A stretch of 29,493 nucleotides of DNA from a virus, in the IMG/VR virus record IMGVR_UViG_3300028592_000061, positions 1-29,493 of that record; one strand, given 5' to 3'. The notes below the pieces were generated by a model. That model worked only from the letters and a program-made list of their open reading frames with translations, searched no databases and was not told the origin of the DNA. The translations under genes were made by a program, and so were the position numbers. Shown in pieces: positions 22,671-28,469 of the stretch (the first letter of the stretch is position 1; every line of letters begins with the position of its first letter).

Positions 22671-22946
22671 ATGAAACGATACAGAACTATAGCGCTTTTA
22701 CTTTGCTTCCTCTTCGGATGGTTCGGCATTCATCATTTTTATTTAAGAAGATATCTACTTGGTACTTTTTACTTCATATTCTGCTGGTCCTATATTCCTG
22801 CAATTCTCTCCTTCTACGATCTAATAAGACTCATTTTTATTAAACAACGAAAATTCTCAAATGCCCACAACAGAGATATTGAAGGCACTGAGAACCTTAA
22901 TGGCCTAATGGCACATGTTGAGAAGATAGAGAAGAAGTTTAACTAG
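22671..22946 (+). CDS. TM2-domain membrane protein
   Basis: A 91-residue protein and the only convincing plus-strand gene here. Residues 6-55 are a TM2 domain: two membrane segments joined by a short turn, with the signature LFGWFGIHHFYLRRYLLGTF followed by SFYDLIRLI. TM2 proteins are small inner-membrane proteins of mostly unknown role. The C-terminal 35 residues are polar (VEKIEKKFN). It is divergent from terS and convergent with the small gene 22939-23112, overlapping its end by 8 bases. Its orientation suggests an independent 'moron' expressed separately from the lytic genes, perhaps from the prophage. No promoter was clearly seen. Confidence 0.85.
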   Translation: MKRYRTIALLLCFLFGWFGIHHFYLRRYLLGTFYFIFCWSYIPAILSFYDLIRLIFIKQRKFSNAHNRDIEGTENLNGLMAHVEKIEKKFN

Positions 22947-23112
22947 GCGAATTGCCTGTTAACATCTTTAGCTTTTTCTTATAAAACGATATATGTCTTT
23001 TCGTCGCTCCAACCTCCTCTTTATGGCAAGAATGAGTTGAGGATCTTGTCAGGCTTACATTTTCTGAGGTTATCCATTTCACCTCTTTAAGGTTGTTTCC
23101 TATCTCTATCAT
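22939..23112 (-). CDS. Small protein of unknown function
   Basis: A 57-residue protein (MIEIGNNLKEVKWITSENVS, then an HSCHKEE segment and a basic FYKKKLKMLTG tail). Its ATG overlaps the upstream gene's stop as ATGA, which is the main support. The end overlaps the tail of the convergent TM2 gene by 8 bases. The alternating basic residues could suggest nucleic-acid binding, but there is no known motif. Confidence 0.5.
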   Translation of the reverse strand: MIEIGNNLKEVKWITSENVSLTRSSTHSCHKEEVGATKRHISFYKKKLKMLTGNSPS

Positions 23113-23306
23113 TCTTCAACCTCGCTTTCCTCTTTAGAGCTTGGCTTCCCAATGTCTCCGTTTTCATACAGACGGTTAATAATAAATTGTCCATAAGCAA
23201 CCATGTCAGCAAGTTTCTCACGATCAATCTTTCCATCATTGAATATTACCGCCAAAGAAACTAGCTGATTATCTGTTGGCATTTTAAATCTTTCTCCTGT
23301 TATCAT
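23109..23306 (-). CDS. Small protein of unknown function
   Basis: A 65-residue, partly helical protein (LADMVAYGQFIINRLYENGD) with an acidic Ser/Glu tail (KPSSKEESEVEE). A good Shine-Dalgarno (AAAGGAGAAAG) lies before the ATG, very like the leader of the gene upstream at 23584. It is part of the accessory run before the terminase genes. No family recognised. Confidence 0.65.
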   Translation of the reverse strand: MITGERFKMPTDNQLVSLAVIFNDGKIDREKLADMVAYGQFIINRLYENGDIGKPSSKEESEVEE

Positions 23307-23323
23307 ATTACTTTCTCCTTTCT

Positions 23324-23584
23324 CTACATATTAGCGGTTGAACAAAATACTTCAGGCCGCTTTGGCTCTGACATAAATTCTTCAAATGACATCAGAGGAG
23401 TATCGTCTTCATAAATATGAAAATTACCCCAGTTTTCTTGTGGTATCTGCCTAATGTCATAGGTGTGTTCCAGATCCTCGAATAACATATCATGCGTTTT
23501 TAACAATGTTTGAATTGCTTCTATAGCTGTATTAGCGCAAACGTATTCCTTCTCTCCGTTTAATTCGATTTGATAAATGTTCAT
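23324..23584 (-). CDS. Small protein of unknown function
   Basis: An 86-residue protein starting MNIYQIELNGEKEYVCANTA, then EDLEHTYDIRQIPQENWGNF and ending PEVFCSTANM. I chose the ATG at 23582-23584 instead of the longer start at 23659 because a clear Shine-Dalgarno (AGAAAGGAGAAAG) lies directly before it and the longer version would overlap the upstream gene by 56 bases. Beta then helix (AIEAIQTLLK) suggests a small alpha/beta fold. Function unknown. Confidence 0.65.
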   Translation of the reverse strand: MNIYQIELNGEKEYVCANTAIEAIQTLLKTHDMLFEDLEHTYDIRQIPQENWGNFHIYEDDTPLMSFEEFMSEPKRPEVFCSTANM

Positions 23585-23603
23585 ACTTTCTCCTTTCTTG
23601 TTT

Positions 23604-24077
23604 TTAAATAAAAAACTCTTGTCTTGAATATGACTCACAAACTTTTGGCATCGGTTCATTAAATTCCCCTAAATCAAAAGCATTTCCTTTATGCTCAACT
23701 TTTGGAGGATACAAAAACACATATTTTATTTTGCAGTAAAGGCAATTAACAGGTTTGTTTATTTCTCCGTATGGAGTCATCATACCTATGCTTGTTTCTT
23801 TTTTCTCCAAATTATCACACCCAAAGCAAGCCCTTTCGTTATCAGGATTCCTATGGCAAGCCCTTTCATGTCTTTCAGCCGCCCCTTTAACCTGATAAAG
23901 CTTATTGCAGTGGTCGCACTTATATATTTCTTTTACTTCTACTTTCATAAGTTTATTTTCTTTCCTTGAATCAATCATTTTACCCTTCTCATCATCCCAC
24001 TTTAAAATATACTCCTTTCCGTTCTGCCTGTGGGTTATCTCTCCATACTTTCGGCAGAGGCGTTCGAGGTCAGTCAT
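23604..24077 (-). CDS. Zinc-finger-like small protein
   Basis: A 157-residue protein. Residues about 54-75 have CDHC, then GAAERHERACH, a C2H2/C2HC-type zinc-binding pattern. A second set (CFGC near residue 84 and CLYC near 111) could bind another zinc. The end mentions KVCESYSRQEFF. This suggests DNA or protein binding. A shorter start at the internal Met44 (MKVEVKEIYKC, with AAGGAAAG before it) is possible, but the longer start overlaps the upstream gene by 8 bases and looks coding. Confidence 0.65.
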   Translation of the reverse strand: MTDLERLCRKYGEITHRQNGKEYILKWDDEKGKMIDSRKENKLMKVEVKEIYKCDHCNKLYQVKGAAERHERACHRNPDNERACFGCDNLEKKETSIGMMTPYGEINKPVNCLYCKIKYVFLYPPKVEHKGNAFDLGEFNEPMPKVCESYSRQEFFI

Positions 24078-24312
24078 ACGATTCTACACACTCTATTATC
24101 TTACCCTTATACCACTTGTCAAACTCTTCAGGCTTATCACGTGTCCAGTATATTGTATGATAATCGTAATCATCATCCCACTCGTGAACCTTATACCAAA
24201 TACCTCCGCTTCTCTTTCTATACCACTTCGTACGAATAAGCAAGGCTCCTATTGTTCCAATCACAAGAATGAATAAAACCAGATAGATGATTATATTTTT
24301 TATTGCCTCCAT
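24070..24312 (-). CDS. Small single-span membrane protein
   Basis: An 80-residue protein. Residues 5-26 are one membrane segment (KNIIIYLVLFILVIGTIGAL) followed by basic residues (RTKWYRKR) and a soluble tail rich in Trp, Tyr and Asp (HEWDDDYDYHTIYWTRD). The positive-inside rule places the tail in the cytoplasm. It lies next to another small membrane protein. Function unknown. Confidence 0.6.
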   Translation of the reverse strand: MEAIKNIIIYLVLFILVIGTIGALLIRTKWYRKRSGGIWYKVHEWDDDYDYHTIYWTRDKPEEFDKWYKGKIIECVESYD

Positions 24313-24313
24313 T

Positions 24314-24496
24314 TTATTTCGCTTTAATTAAAACTCTCCAACTTACCCAAGCACTTCCAAACATAACACCCGCCAGAAGCCACACCCACCAAGGAAAGCA
24401 GACAATTACAAGTATACCACAAGATACAAATATTACCACTACTAACCAAGAGGTTATCCATGAATGTGGAAAGAAATCATAGGTATATTTTGGCAT
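24314..24496 (-). CDS. Small two-span membrane protein
   Basis: A 60-residue protein, almost entirely two membrane segments (WLVVVIFVSCGILVIVCF and WVWLLAGVMFGSAWVSW) separated by a short PWW turn, with a basic end (RVLIKAK). It has one base of spacing from the next gene. It could be a superinfection-exclusion or accessory membrane protein; there is no sequence proof. Confidence 0.6.
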   Translation of the reverse strand: MPKYTYDFFPHSWITSWLVVVIFVSCGILVIVCFPWWVWLLAGVMFGSAWVSWRVLIKAK

Positions 24497-24498
24497 AA

Positions 24499-24744
24499 CT
24501 AAAATTGAATTTCTGTTTGATTTGGATCGATTTTTAAATCTTTAAACGTCCTGAACATAACACATCCTTTATCATCAACTATTGTATTAAGTACCTTCGA
24601 AGCTGTTTCGGTTTCGTCTTTACATTGATCGTAATTGTACTCCATTTGAGCAAGCGCAATCGGACAAGGCTTTTGACCATATTTACATCTAGAACACTGT
24701 GAATCTAAAATGTCACATTCTGAACTGTTTGAAAAATATGCCAT
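24499..24744 (-). CDS. Cys-rich small phage protein
   Basis: An 81-residue protein with a conserved-looking Cys set: ECDILDSQCSRCKYGQKPCP, a pattern I recall in short Bacteroidetes phage proteins, which may bind zinc. The rest is polar and ends IDPNQTEIQF. No enzyme motif. It sits 2 bases from its downstream neighbour. Confidence 0.65.
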   Translation of the reverse strand: MAYFSNSSECDILDSQCSRCKYGQKPCPIALAQMEYNYDQCKDETETASKVLNTIVDDKGCVMFRTFKDLKIDPNQTEIQF

Positions 24745-24749
24745 ATCTA

Positions 24750-25121
24750 TTAAGGTAAAATGTCTTCTTCGTCTAACTTACTTTTTAATCTCTCTACCTC
24801 CTTCTTGAGGGATTCGTTCTCCCTCCTAACCCTTTCCAGCTCCTTACTTGCTCTTCTCGCACATTCTGCAACCATGTTAGGATAGCGAAGACCCACATCA
24901 GCGAACTCATCTAACCACATATGTATAACCCTTGCTGCTGCTGGATAATCTAATATTACATCTCCCTTCTCATCTTTTAAGTATGGGGGAGGAGGTGCTG
25001 GAAGCGGTGGCGCAGGTAGGGGTAATGTATGTCCTTGCAGTCTTCTTTTTGGTCTTGGCGGAATCTCTCCTTTCCCCATTGCTTTCCGAACCCAGTGAAA
25101 CCATGACTTCTCTTTGCTCAT
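24750..25121 (-). CDS. Proline-rich protein with coiled-coil tail
   Basis: A 123-residue protein. Residues about 30-48 are a proline run (LPLPAPPLPAPPPPYL), residues 55-95 are a helical middle (AARVIHMWLDEFADVGLRYP) and the end is a charged coiled coil (ELERVRRENESLKKEVERLK). This suggests a protein-interaction adapter. A Shine-Dalgarno (AAAGGAGAG) precedes the start. It follows the upstream gene by one base. Function unknown. Confidence 0.65.
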   Translation of the reverse strand: MSKEKSWFHWVRKAMGKGEIPPRPKRRLQGHTLPLPAPPLPAPPPPYLKDEKGDVILDYPAAARVIHMWLDEFADVGLRYPNMVAECARRASKELERVRRENESLKKEVERLKSKLDEEDILP

Positions 25122-25122
25122 T

Positions 25123-25500
25123 TTATTTACTCTCCTTTCTAATTGCTTTTCCTTGACTTATTAAATTATCACAATCTACTCCTATAGAGCGAAGGTAGTT
25201 GATACACTTTGACATATCATTTACCTTATCCACTATTTTATAATAGTCATTATCAACAATGTTAATCTTTGCAAACACTTTAGATTCCTCTTCTGTCATA
25301 TCCTCTATTGATCGCAGGATGAGCTTGAATGGGTAATACATATGGTTTTTATCGTTTGTGCCTCCATAGTAAAAACTCAGCCATTTAGCGTCTAATTTAT
25401 TTTTACTCCACACACTTCCGTCTCTTAAAAAACTTATTATTTCACAGCCAATGTACCTTGCAGCCTCTTGGATGGTTAGTTTGTCTGATTTAGTTTCCAT
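25123..25500 (-). CDS. Conserved Bacteroidetes-phage protein of unknown function
   Basis: A 125-residue protein. The start (KLTIQEAARYIGCEIISF) is helical and the centre has YYPFKLILRSIEDMTEEESK, a segment I recall in many short Bacteroides phage proteins. The end (INYLRSIGVDCDNLISQGKA) is also typical of that group. It overlaps the YopX gene by 11 bases. No function is known to me. Confidence 0.7.
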   Translation of the reverse strand: METKSDKLTIQEAARYIGCEIISFLRDGSVWSKNKLDAKWLSFYYGGTNDKNHMYYPFKLILRSIEDMTEEESKVFAKINIVDNDYYKIVDKVNDMSKCINYLRSIGVDCDNLISQGKAIRKESK

Positions 25501-25924
25501 TTATCAAATGTTTATGCTCGTGAATATTGCCTATTACTTCGATATGTTTAACATCAAACTCGGCCATTCCATAGGCTTTAAACCCAGTAACAATATTCTC
25601 GAACTTTATTACTGTAGTCCTTCTTGGCTGTTTGTCTTCTCCTCCAAAAGAAAGTACTCCACCATTACTATAATCCTTATATTTAATAACGTCTCCTTCG
25701 TAAATCTCTTTACCGTTCTTATCTTTAAGTCCTGTGTATTGACCTATAGTCTCAGGCTTTACCTGAAACAATGTTTGAGTAACATTTGAAATATGCCTCG
25801 TAGTGTCTTCTTTTATATAATATGAATAACTACCATCATCTTCCTGAATTCTACCTAACCAACCATATACCCATTCATTATGGCTATCTAATGGCTTTCC
25901 TCTGAACTTTATCTCTCTTTCCAT
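25490..25924 (-). CDS. YopX-family protein
   Basis: A 144-residue protein of the YopX family, common in phages and of unknown function. The family opening (REIKFRGKPLDSHNEWVYGW), the central IGQYTGLKDKNGKEIYEGDV and the final IEVIGNIHEH are all present and in order. The length is normal for the family. It overlaps the next gene by 11 bases. Confidence 0.92.
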   Translation of the reverse strand: MEREIKFRGKPLDSHNEWVYGWLGRIQEDDGSYSYYIKEDTTRHISNVTQTLFQVKPETIGQYTGLKDKNGKEIYEGDVIKYKDYSNGGVLSFGGEDKQPRRTTVIKFENIVTGFKAYGMAEFDVKHIEVIGNIHEHKHLINGN

Positions 25925-25927
25925 ACC

Positions 25928-26098
25928 TTAATCTTTTAATTCAGACCATAAATTATAAAACTTAACATCGAGGTTCCTTAGCTCTAAATCTTCTTCATCA
26001 CTAAGGCCGACTGAGATTTGTTTTTTTCTTAAAGCTTCCAGTTTGTCGTGAGTCCCCCAAACTTCTTTTTCTAATTCTTCTCTTTTTTCAAGGCTCAT
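25928..26098 (-). CDS. Small coiled-coil protein
   Basis: A 56-residue protein, highly charged and helical (MSLEKREELEKEVWGTHDKL, then KKQISVGLSDEEDLELRNLD). A strong Shine-Dalgarno (AAAGGAGGAGAA) lies before the ATG and the start is one base from the stop of the upstream gene, so I consider it real. It leaves a 3-base gap to YopX. Function unknown. Confidence 0.65.
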   Translation of the reverse strand: MSLEKREELEKEVWGTHDKLEALRKKQISVGLSDEEDLELRNLDVKFYNLWSELKD

Positions 26099-26099
26099 G

Positions 26100-26294
26100 T
26101 TATTCTCCTCCTTTGTGTTTTTGAAGTGCTTCTCTTCCTATTTTTCTAATTTCAGAAATAGGAACTTCATATTGACTTTCGTACTGATAGGTCAAAGCTC
26201 CCATCTTTCTAATCGTCTCTACCAATTCTCTGTTAGCTTCTTTAAGCCCGGCAATAATATCTTCAGGCCCTGGTGTGTGTTTTGTCTCTTCCAT
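26100..26294 (-). CDS. Small helical protein
   Basis: A 64-residue protein (MEETKHTPGPEDIIAGLKEA, then a helix NRELVETIRKMGALTYQYES and a basic end). HTPGP-type starts are common in short phage proteins of unknown role. It lies 3 bases after the methyltransferase stop and reads into the next small gene. No function recognised. Confidence 0.65.
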   Translation of the reverse strand: MEETKHTPGPEDIIAGLKEANRELVETIRKMGALTYQYESQYEVPISEIRKIGREALQKHKGGE

Positions 26295-26297
26295 CGT

Positions 26298-27308
26298 TTA
26301 GTTGTTTAAGGTTATACTGTCTATTGATTTAAATATCTGTAATGCTACTTGTGGCACTATTGCATTTCCTCCGGCTTGTATAGATTCGTTTCTCCACTTT
26401 GAAAAGGCAATTCCGTCCAGTCTTTCGGAAAACCCATCATTTCCATTACAAACAGGGGAGACAGTTGGGAAGTCTTGCCAGTCTGAGCAAAGAAATCTGG
26501 AAGGCTGTTGCTCTGATTCCTTCCCGCTTTCTCCAACGCTTCTTTTGTTCTCGCTCCTTTGTAATCCCTTGTTGTTGTTGGTAGAAGAATCTTTGAATAT
26601 TCCGGCCTCTTGCTGCTGTGATATTTTGCCTGTTCGAAGTCTTGATATGTTACCATGCTGTTGGTTGGAGTTGGCAGCATCCCCATCCATAATAAATTCT
26701 GAAGTCCTTTCTGAACTACTCTCCCTGTCTCCTTCTGATAGAATCTCTGATTTGAATGTGCTGGTGTTTTGCCCTCTTTGTCCACTACTTCTATATGCTT
26801 CCATCCTGGTTCTTGCAATGTTGGAGTAGGCAACAATCCATATTCTGTATCTTTCATGGGGAGCCCCGACACCCGCAGCTGGAAGTAAAACCGGTTGTAC
26901 TTCGTACCCTTCAGCTTCCAATTCAGCCTGCACCTCTTCGAAGACCAGCCCGTCTGACCAATTAACAAGCCCGCGAACGTTTTCGCCCACGATCCAGGTC
27001 GGTTGAATTTCTCGAACTGCTCTAAGCATTTCCGGCCAGAGGTGACGGTCATCTTCTGTTCCCTGTCGCTTTCCTGCAACTGAATAGGGCTGGCATGGGA
27101 ACCCTCCTGTGAGTATGTCAATCTTTCCTCTGTGAATAGTGAAGTCTGTTGTCCGTATGTCTGAGTAACTGATTGCATTAGGCCAGTAGTATTTTAAAAT
27201 CGTTTGATTAAATTCTTTGAATTCACAATGAAACACGTTCTCCCATCCCATCCACTGAGCCGCGAGATCAAACCCTCCAATTCCTGAAAATAAACTTCCG
27301 TGTCTCAT
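26298..27308 (-). CDS. C5 cytosine DNA methyltransferase
   Basis: A 336-residue enzyme that methylates cytosine at carbon 5, probably to protect phage DNA from host restriction. Motif I SLFSGIGGFDLAA (residues 5-17) binds SAM, motif IV GGFPCQPYS carries catalytic Cys72, motif VI is GENV (Glu109), motif VIII is HERYRIWIV (residues 151-159), and motif X is GNAIVPQVALQIF near residue 320. The part between VIII and X, where the target-recognition domain should be, is hydrophilic and low in complexity (rich in S, N, E, Q, R), which is odd. It overlaps a second long reading frame for 274 codons (see 26357-27178). No partner restriction enzyme is seen in the window. Confidence 0.93.
   Translation of the reverse strand: MRHGSLFSGIGGFDLAAQWMGWENVFHCEFKEFNQTILKYYWPNAISYSDIRTTDFTIHRGKIDILTGGFPCQPYSVAGKRQGTEDDRHLWPEMLRAVREIQPTWIVGENVRGLVNWSDGLVFEEVQAELEAEGYEVQPVLLPAAGVGAPHERYRIWIVAYSNIARTRMEAYRSSGQRGQNTSTFKSEILSEGDRESSSERTSEFIMDGDAANSNQQHGNISRLRTGKISQQQEAGIFKDSSTNNNKGLQRSENKRSVGESGKESEQQPSRFLCSDWQDFPTVSPVCNGNDGFSERLDGIAFSKWRNESIQAGGNAIVPQVALQIFKSIDSITLNN
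26357..27178 (-). CDS. Nested reading frame in the methyltransferase gene
   Basis: A 273-residue open frame wholly inside the methyltransferase gene, in the +1 frame. It reads as protein, not noise: TSGRKCLEQFEKFNRPGSWA, then KTFAGLLIGQTGWSSKRCRL, NWKLKGTKYNRFYFQLRVS, three LLPTPT / MLPTPT / LLPTTT elements, and an end with SPLFVMEMMGFPKDWTELPF. The PTP...D and L.P.(F/W)V..(L/M)MGFP..WT.L patterns match a widespread phage family that I recall encoded alone or next to C5 methyltransferases. Its start has no clear Shine-Dalgarno. Function unknown; a role with the methyltransferase is a guess. Translation is unproven. Confidence 0.6.
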   Translation of the reverse strand: MQSVTQTYGQQTSLFTEERLTYSQEGSHASPIQLQESDREQKMTVTSGRKCLEQFEKFNRPGSWAKTFAGLLIGQTGWSSKRCRLNWKLKGTKYNRFYFQLRVSGLPMKDTEYGLLPTPTLQEPGWKHIEVVDKEGKTPAHSNQRFYQKETGRVVQKGLQNLLWMGMLPTPTNSMVTYQDFEQAKYHSSKRPEYSKILLPTTTRDYKGARTKEALEKAGRNQSNSLPDFFAQTGKTSQLSPLFVMEMMGFPKDWTELPFQSGETNLYKPEEMQ

Positions 27309-27322
27309 ATCTTTATCTTATA

Positions 27323-27344
27323 CCTCTGGGTATTATAACAGAGG
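27323..27344. promoter_or_regulatory. Inverted repeat before the methyltransferase gene
   Basis: CCTCTG (27323-27328) and CAGAGG (27339-27344) are perfect inverse complements around a 10-base loop, 15 bases upstream of the methyltransferase ATG. No T tract follows on either strand, so a protein-binding site or 5' leader hairpin is more likely than a terminator. C5 methyltransferases sometimes autoregulate, but nothing here proves it. Confidence 0.35.
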
Positions 27345-27352
27345 GTACTAGT

Positions 27353-27562
27353 TTAAAATTTTATCATCAATTGGCCTTTTTCTTCTACCTTAGGAATCTT
27401 ACAATAAGCGCAAATACTTTTCTTCTCTGTTACATTCCAAGCTTTATGATTTAGAGAAGGACCACACCGTACAAAACCATTTAAAACATAATGATCAACC
27501 CCTTCAATCACAACCCAACCTCTATCTGCTACACTATATCCGTTTTTGATTATGTACTCCAT
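27353..27562 (-). CDS. Small Cys-rich protein
   Basis: A 69-residue protein (IIKNGYSVADRGWVVIEGVD, then VRCGPSLNHKAWNV and CAYCKIPKVEEKG). The CAYC pair with an earlier Cys and His suggests a small zinc-binding fold. It is 16 bases from the next Cys-rich gene upstream, perhaps co-transcribed. Function unknown. Confidence 0.6.
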   Translation of the reverse strand: MEYIIKNGYSVADRGWVVIEGVDHYVLNGFVRCGPSLNHKAWNVTEKKSICAYCKIPKVEEKGQLMIKF

Positions 27563-27578
27563 TATCTCTGCCGGCTAT

Positions 27579-27785
27579 TTACCCGACTGTCGTTTGATCT
27601 TGACTTTCTACTAAAGTGCATAATTCGTGTCCATACAATCTAATTGCATCGGAATGATTCATTTCATTTATCAACATTGCACAAGCTGGACAATAGAACA
27701 TTCTTGTTGAATGATTATAGAAGACTGCCCCTTTTTTATTGCAGGCCGTCCGGTTACACTCTTGGTTAAATTTACCTTTCCCCAT
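27579..27785 (-). CDS. Small zinc-ribbon-like protein
   Basis: A 68-residue protein with two Cys pairs spaced as in zinc ribbons: ECNRTACNKKGAVFYNHSTR followed by FYCPACA. I recall the same pattern in small Bacteroidetes phage proteins. The rest is helical (MLINEMNHSDAIRLYG). The role is unknown; nucleic-acid or protein binding is likely for such folds. Confidence 0.7.
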   Translation of the reverse strand: MGKGKFNQECNRTACNKKGAVFYNHSTRMFYCPACAMLINEMNHSDAIRLYGHELCTLVESQDQTTVG

Positions 27786-27846
27786 TTTATTAAAGTATTT
27801 TAGTTCACCTAGTTCCGAACTTTCAGAACCTATTTAATTGTTTAAG

Positions 27847-27963
27847 TGGAGTAGCCTGGACTTGAACCAGGAGTTGACTGTATTTTATCGATTACGAATC
27901 GCTTATTAACCCAGTCTGTAGTTTATGAAACTAATTAGCGTCTACCAATTCCGCCACATCTCC
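27847..27963 (-). tRNA. Oversized tRNA-like gene 1 (class II, Leu-type D arm)
   Basis: 117 bases. Minus-strand reading: acceptor GGAGATG with CTACTCC (two mismatches, at pairs 5 and 6), D arm GCG GAATTGGTAGA CGC as in tRNA-Leu, and T arm CCTGG TTCAAGT CCAGG, perfect. The best anticodon hairpin is TTAGT TTCATAA ACTAC, which would give CAU with U33, odd for a Leu-type body. The variable arm is about 46 bases, with stems GACTG/CAGTC and CGATT/AATCG. No CCA is encoded. It may be functional, decayed, or not a tRNA in the strict sense. Confidence 0.55.
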
Positions 27964-27966
27964 TTA

Positions 27967-27990
27967 AAAGCCGGTTTCTTTCCTACCGGC
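27967..27990 (-). terminator. Possible weak terminator
   Basis: GCCGGT (27970-27975) and ACCGGC (27985-27990) form a 6-bp stem with a 9-base loop between the gene at 27999-28286 and tRNA-like gene 1. On the minus strand only TTTT follows, so termination may be partial. It could also be a processing hairpin. Confidence 0.45.
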
Positions 27991-27998
27991 AAAGCATT

Positions 27999-28286
27999 TT
28001 AAAAAGGAAGATCATCATCAATATTTACACTTTCTAAAATCCTCTCAGCCTCTTCTATCTGCGCAAGTGTATGATTCCTTTTGTCTGCCATTACTTCTCT
28101 TGATTTATTTATCATAAACTCAGAAGTCTTTTCTACGGCAACTCTTTTTTCTACAAAGGCTTTTGCAGCCTCATAAACTTGTTGAGCCTTTTCTCCTTCT
28201 TCTACTTCAAGAGAGATCTCAATTTTTACATTCTCATAATTGCCTTTTGAAATAAGGCGACTGTAGGTAATAGTTTTTGCTTTCAT
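27999..28286 (-). CDS. Conserved small phage protein of unknown function
   Basis: A 95-residue protein. The first 45 residues (ITYSRLISKGNYENVKIEIS, then LEVEEGEKAQQVYEAAKAFV) form a beta-then-helix unit I recall from many short phage and prophage proteins (the TYSrL.nlGnYEn pattern). The rest is a charged helix (NHTLAQIEEAERILESVNID) with an acidic end. It lies between two tRNA-like genes, 20 bases after one. Function unknown. Confidence 0.7.
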   Translation of the reverse strand: MKAKTITYSRLISKGNYENVKIEISLEVEEGEKAQQVYEAAKAFVEKRVAVEKTSEFMINKSREVMADKRNHTLAQIEEAERILESVNIDDDLPF

Positions 28287-28306
28287 AATTACTTTTAATT
28301 TGTTCG

Positions 28307-28465
28307 TGGATAGTGCCGGGATCGAACCAGCATTGCATTCTCTATGCTTGGCACATTCCTAAGAGCTTAAGAAGAAAGCTAAGGTTTGATTGAATCGCCA
28401 ATGCGTATATACATTTAATCTCACCCCCTGATAACCTTTCGGCTGTGCCTTTTCGCCAACTATCC
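28307..28465 (-). tRNA. Oversized tRNA-like gene 2
   Basis: 159 bases. Acceptor GGATAGT / ACTATCC pairs in all 7 positions with discriminator A. The T arm is GCTGG TTCGATC CCGGC (one G-U pair). The D arm is GGC GAAAAGGCACA GCC. Between the D and T arms are about 115 bases where 40-50 are usual: a possible anticodon stem AAGGT/ACCTT encloses about 45 bases, and a further AGCTT/AAGCT hairpin (loop TCTTCTT) and GCAT/ATGC hairpin follow. No standard anticodon loop can be assigned. No CCA is encoded. An inserted element, a decayed tRNA or a tRNA-like RNA are all possible. Confidence 0.5.
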
Positions 28466-28469
28466 CTGA

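Noticed and set aside
23585-23659. Longer start for the 23324-23584 gene
   Set aside because: The upstream start would overlap the zinc-finger-like gene by 56 bases and lacks a ribosome site; the internal ATG has a clear one.
23905-24276. 123-codon plus-strand frame (and nearby plus frames)
   Set aside because: Antisense to the zinc-finger-like and membrane genes, which have good starts and coupling; composition is non-protein-like.
26302-26829. 175-codon plus-strand frame opposite the methyltransferase
   Set aside because: Rich in Ser, Leu, Cys and Pro as expected from the antisense of a repetitive stretch; no motif. Unlike the nested minus-strand frame it resembles no family.
28307-28465. 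tmRNA (ssrA)
   Set aside because: There is no tmRNA-type GGGGCTG 5' end, no Ala-type acceptor and no tag reading frame; the size is too small.
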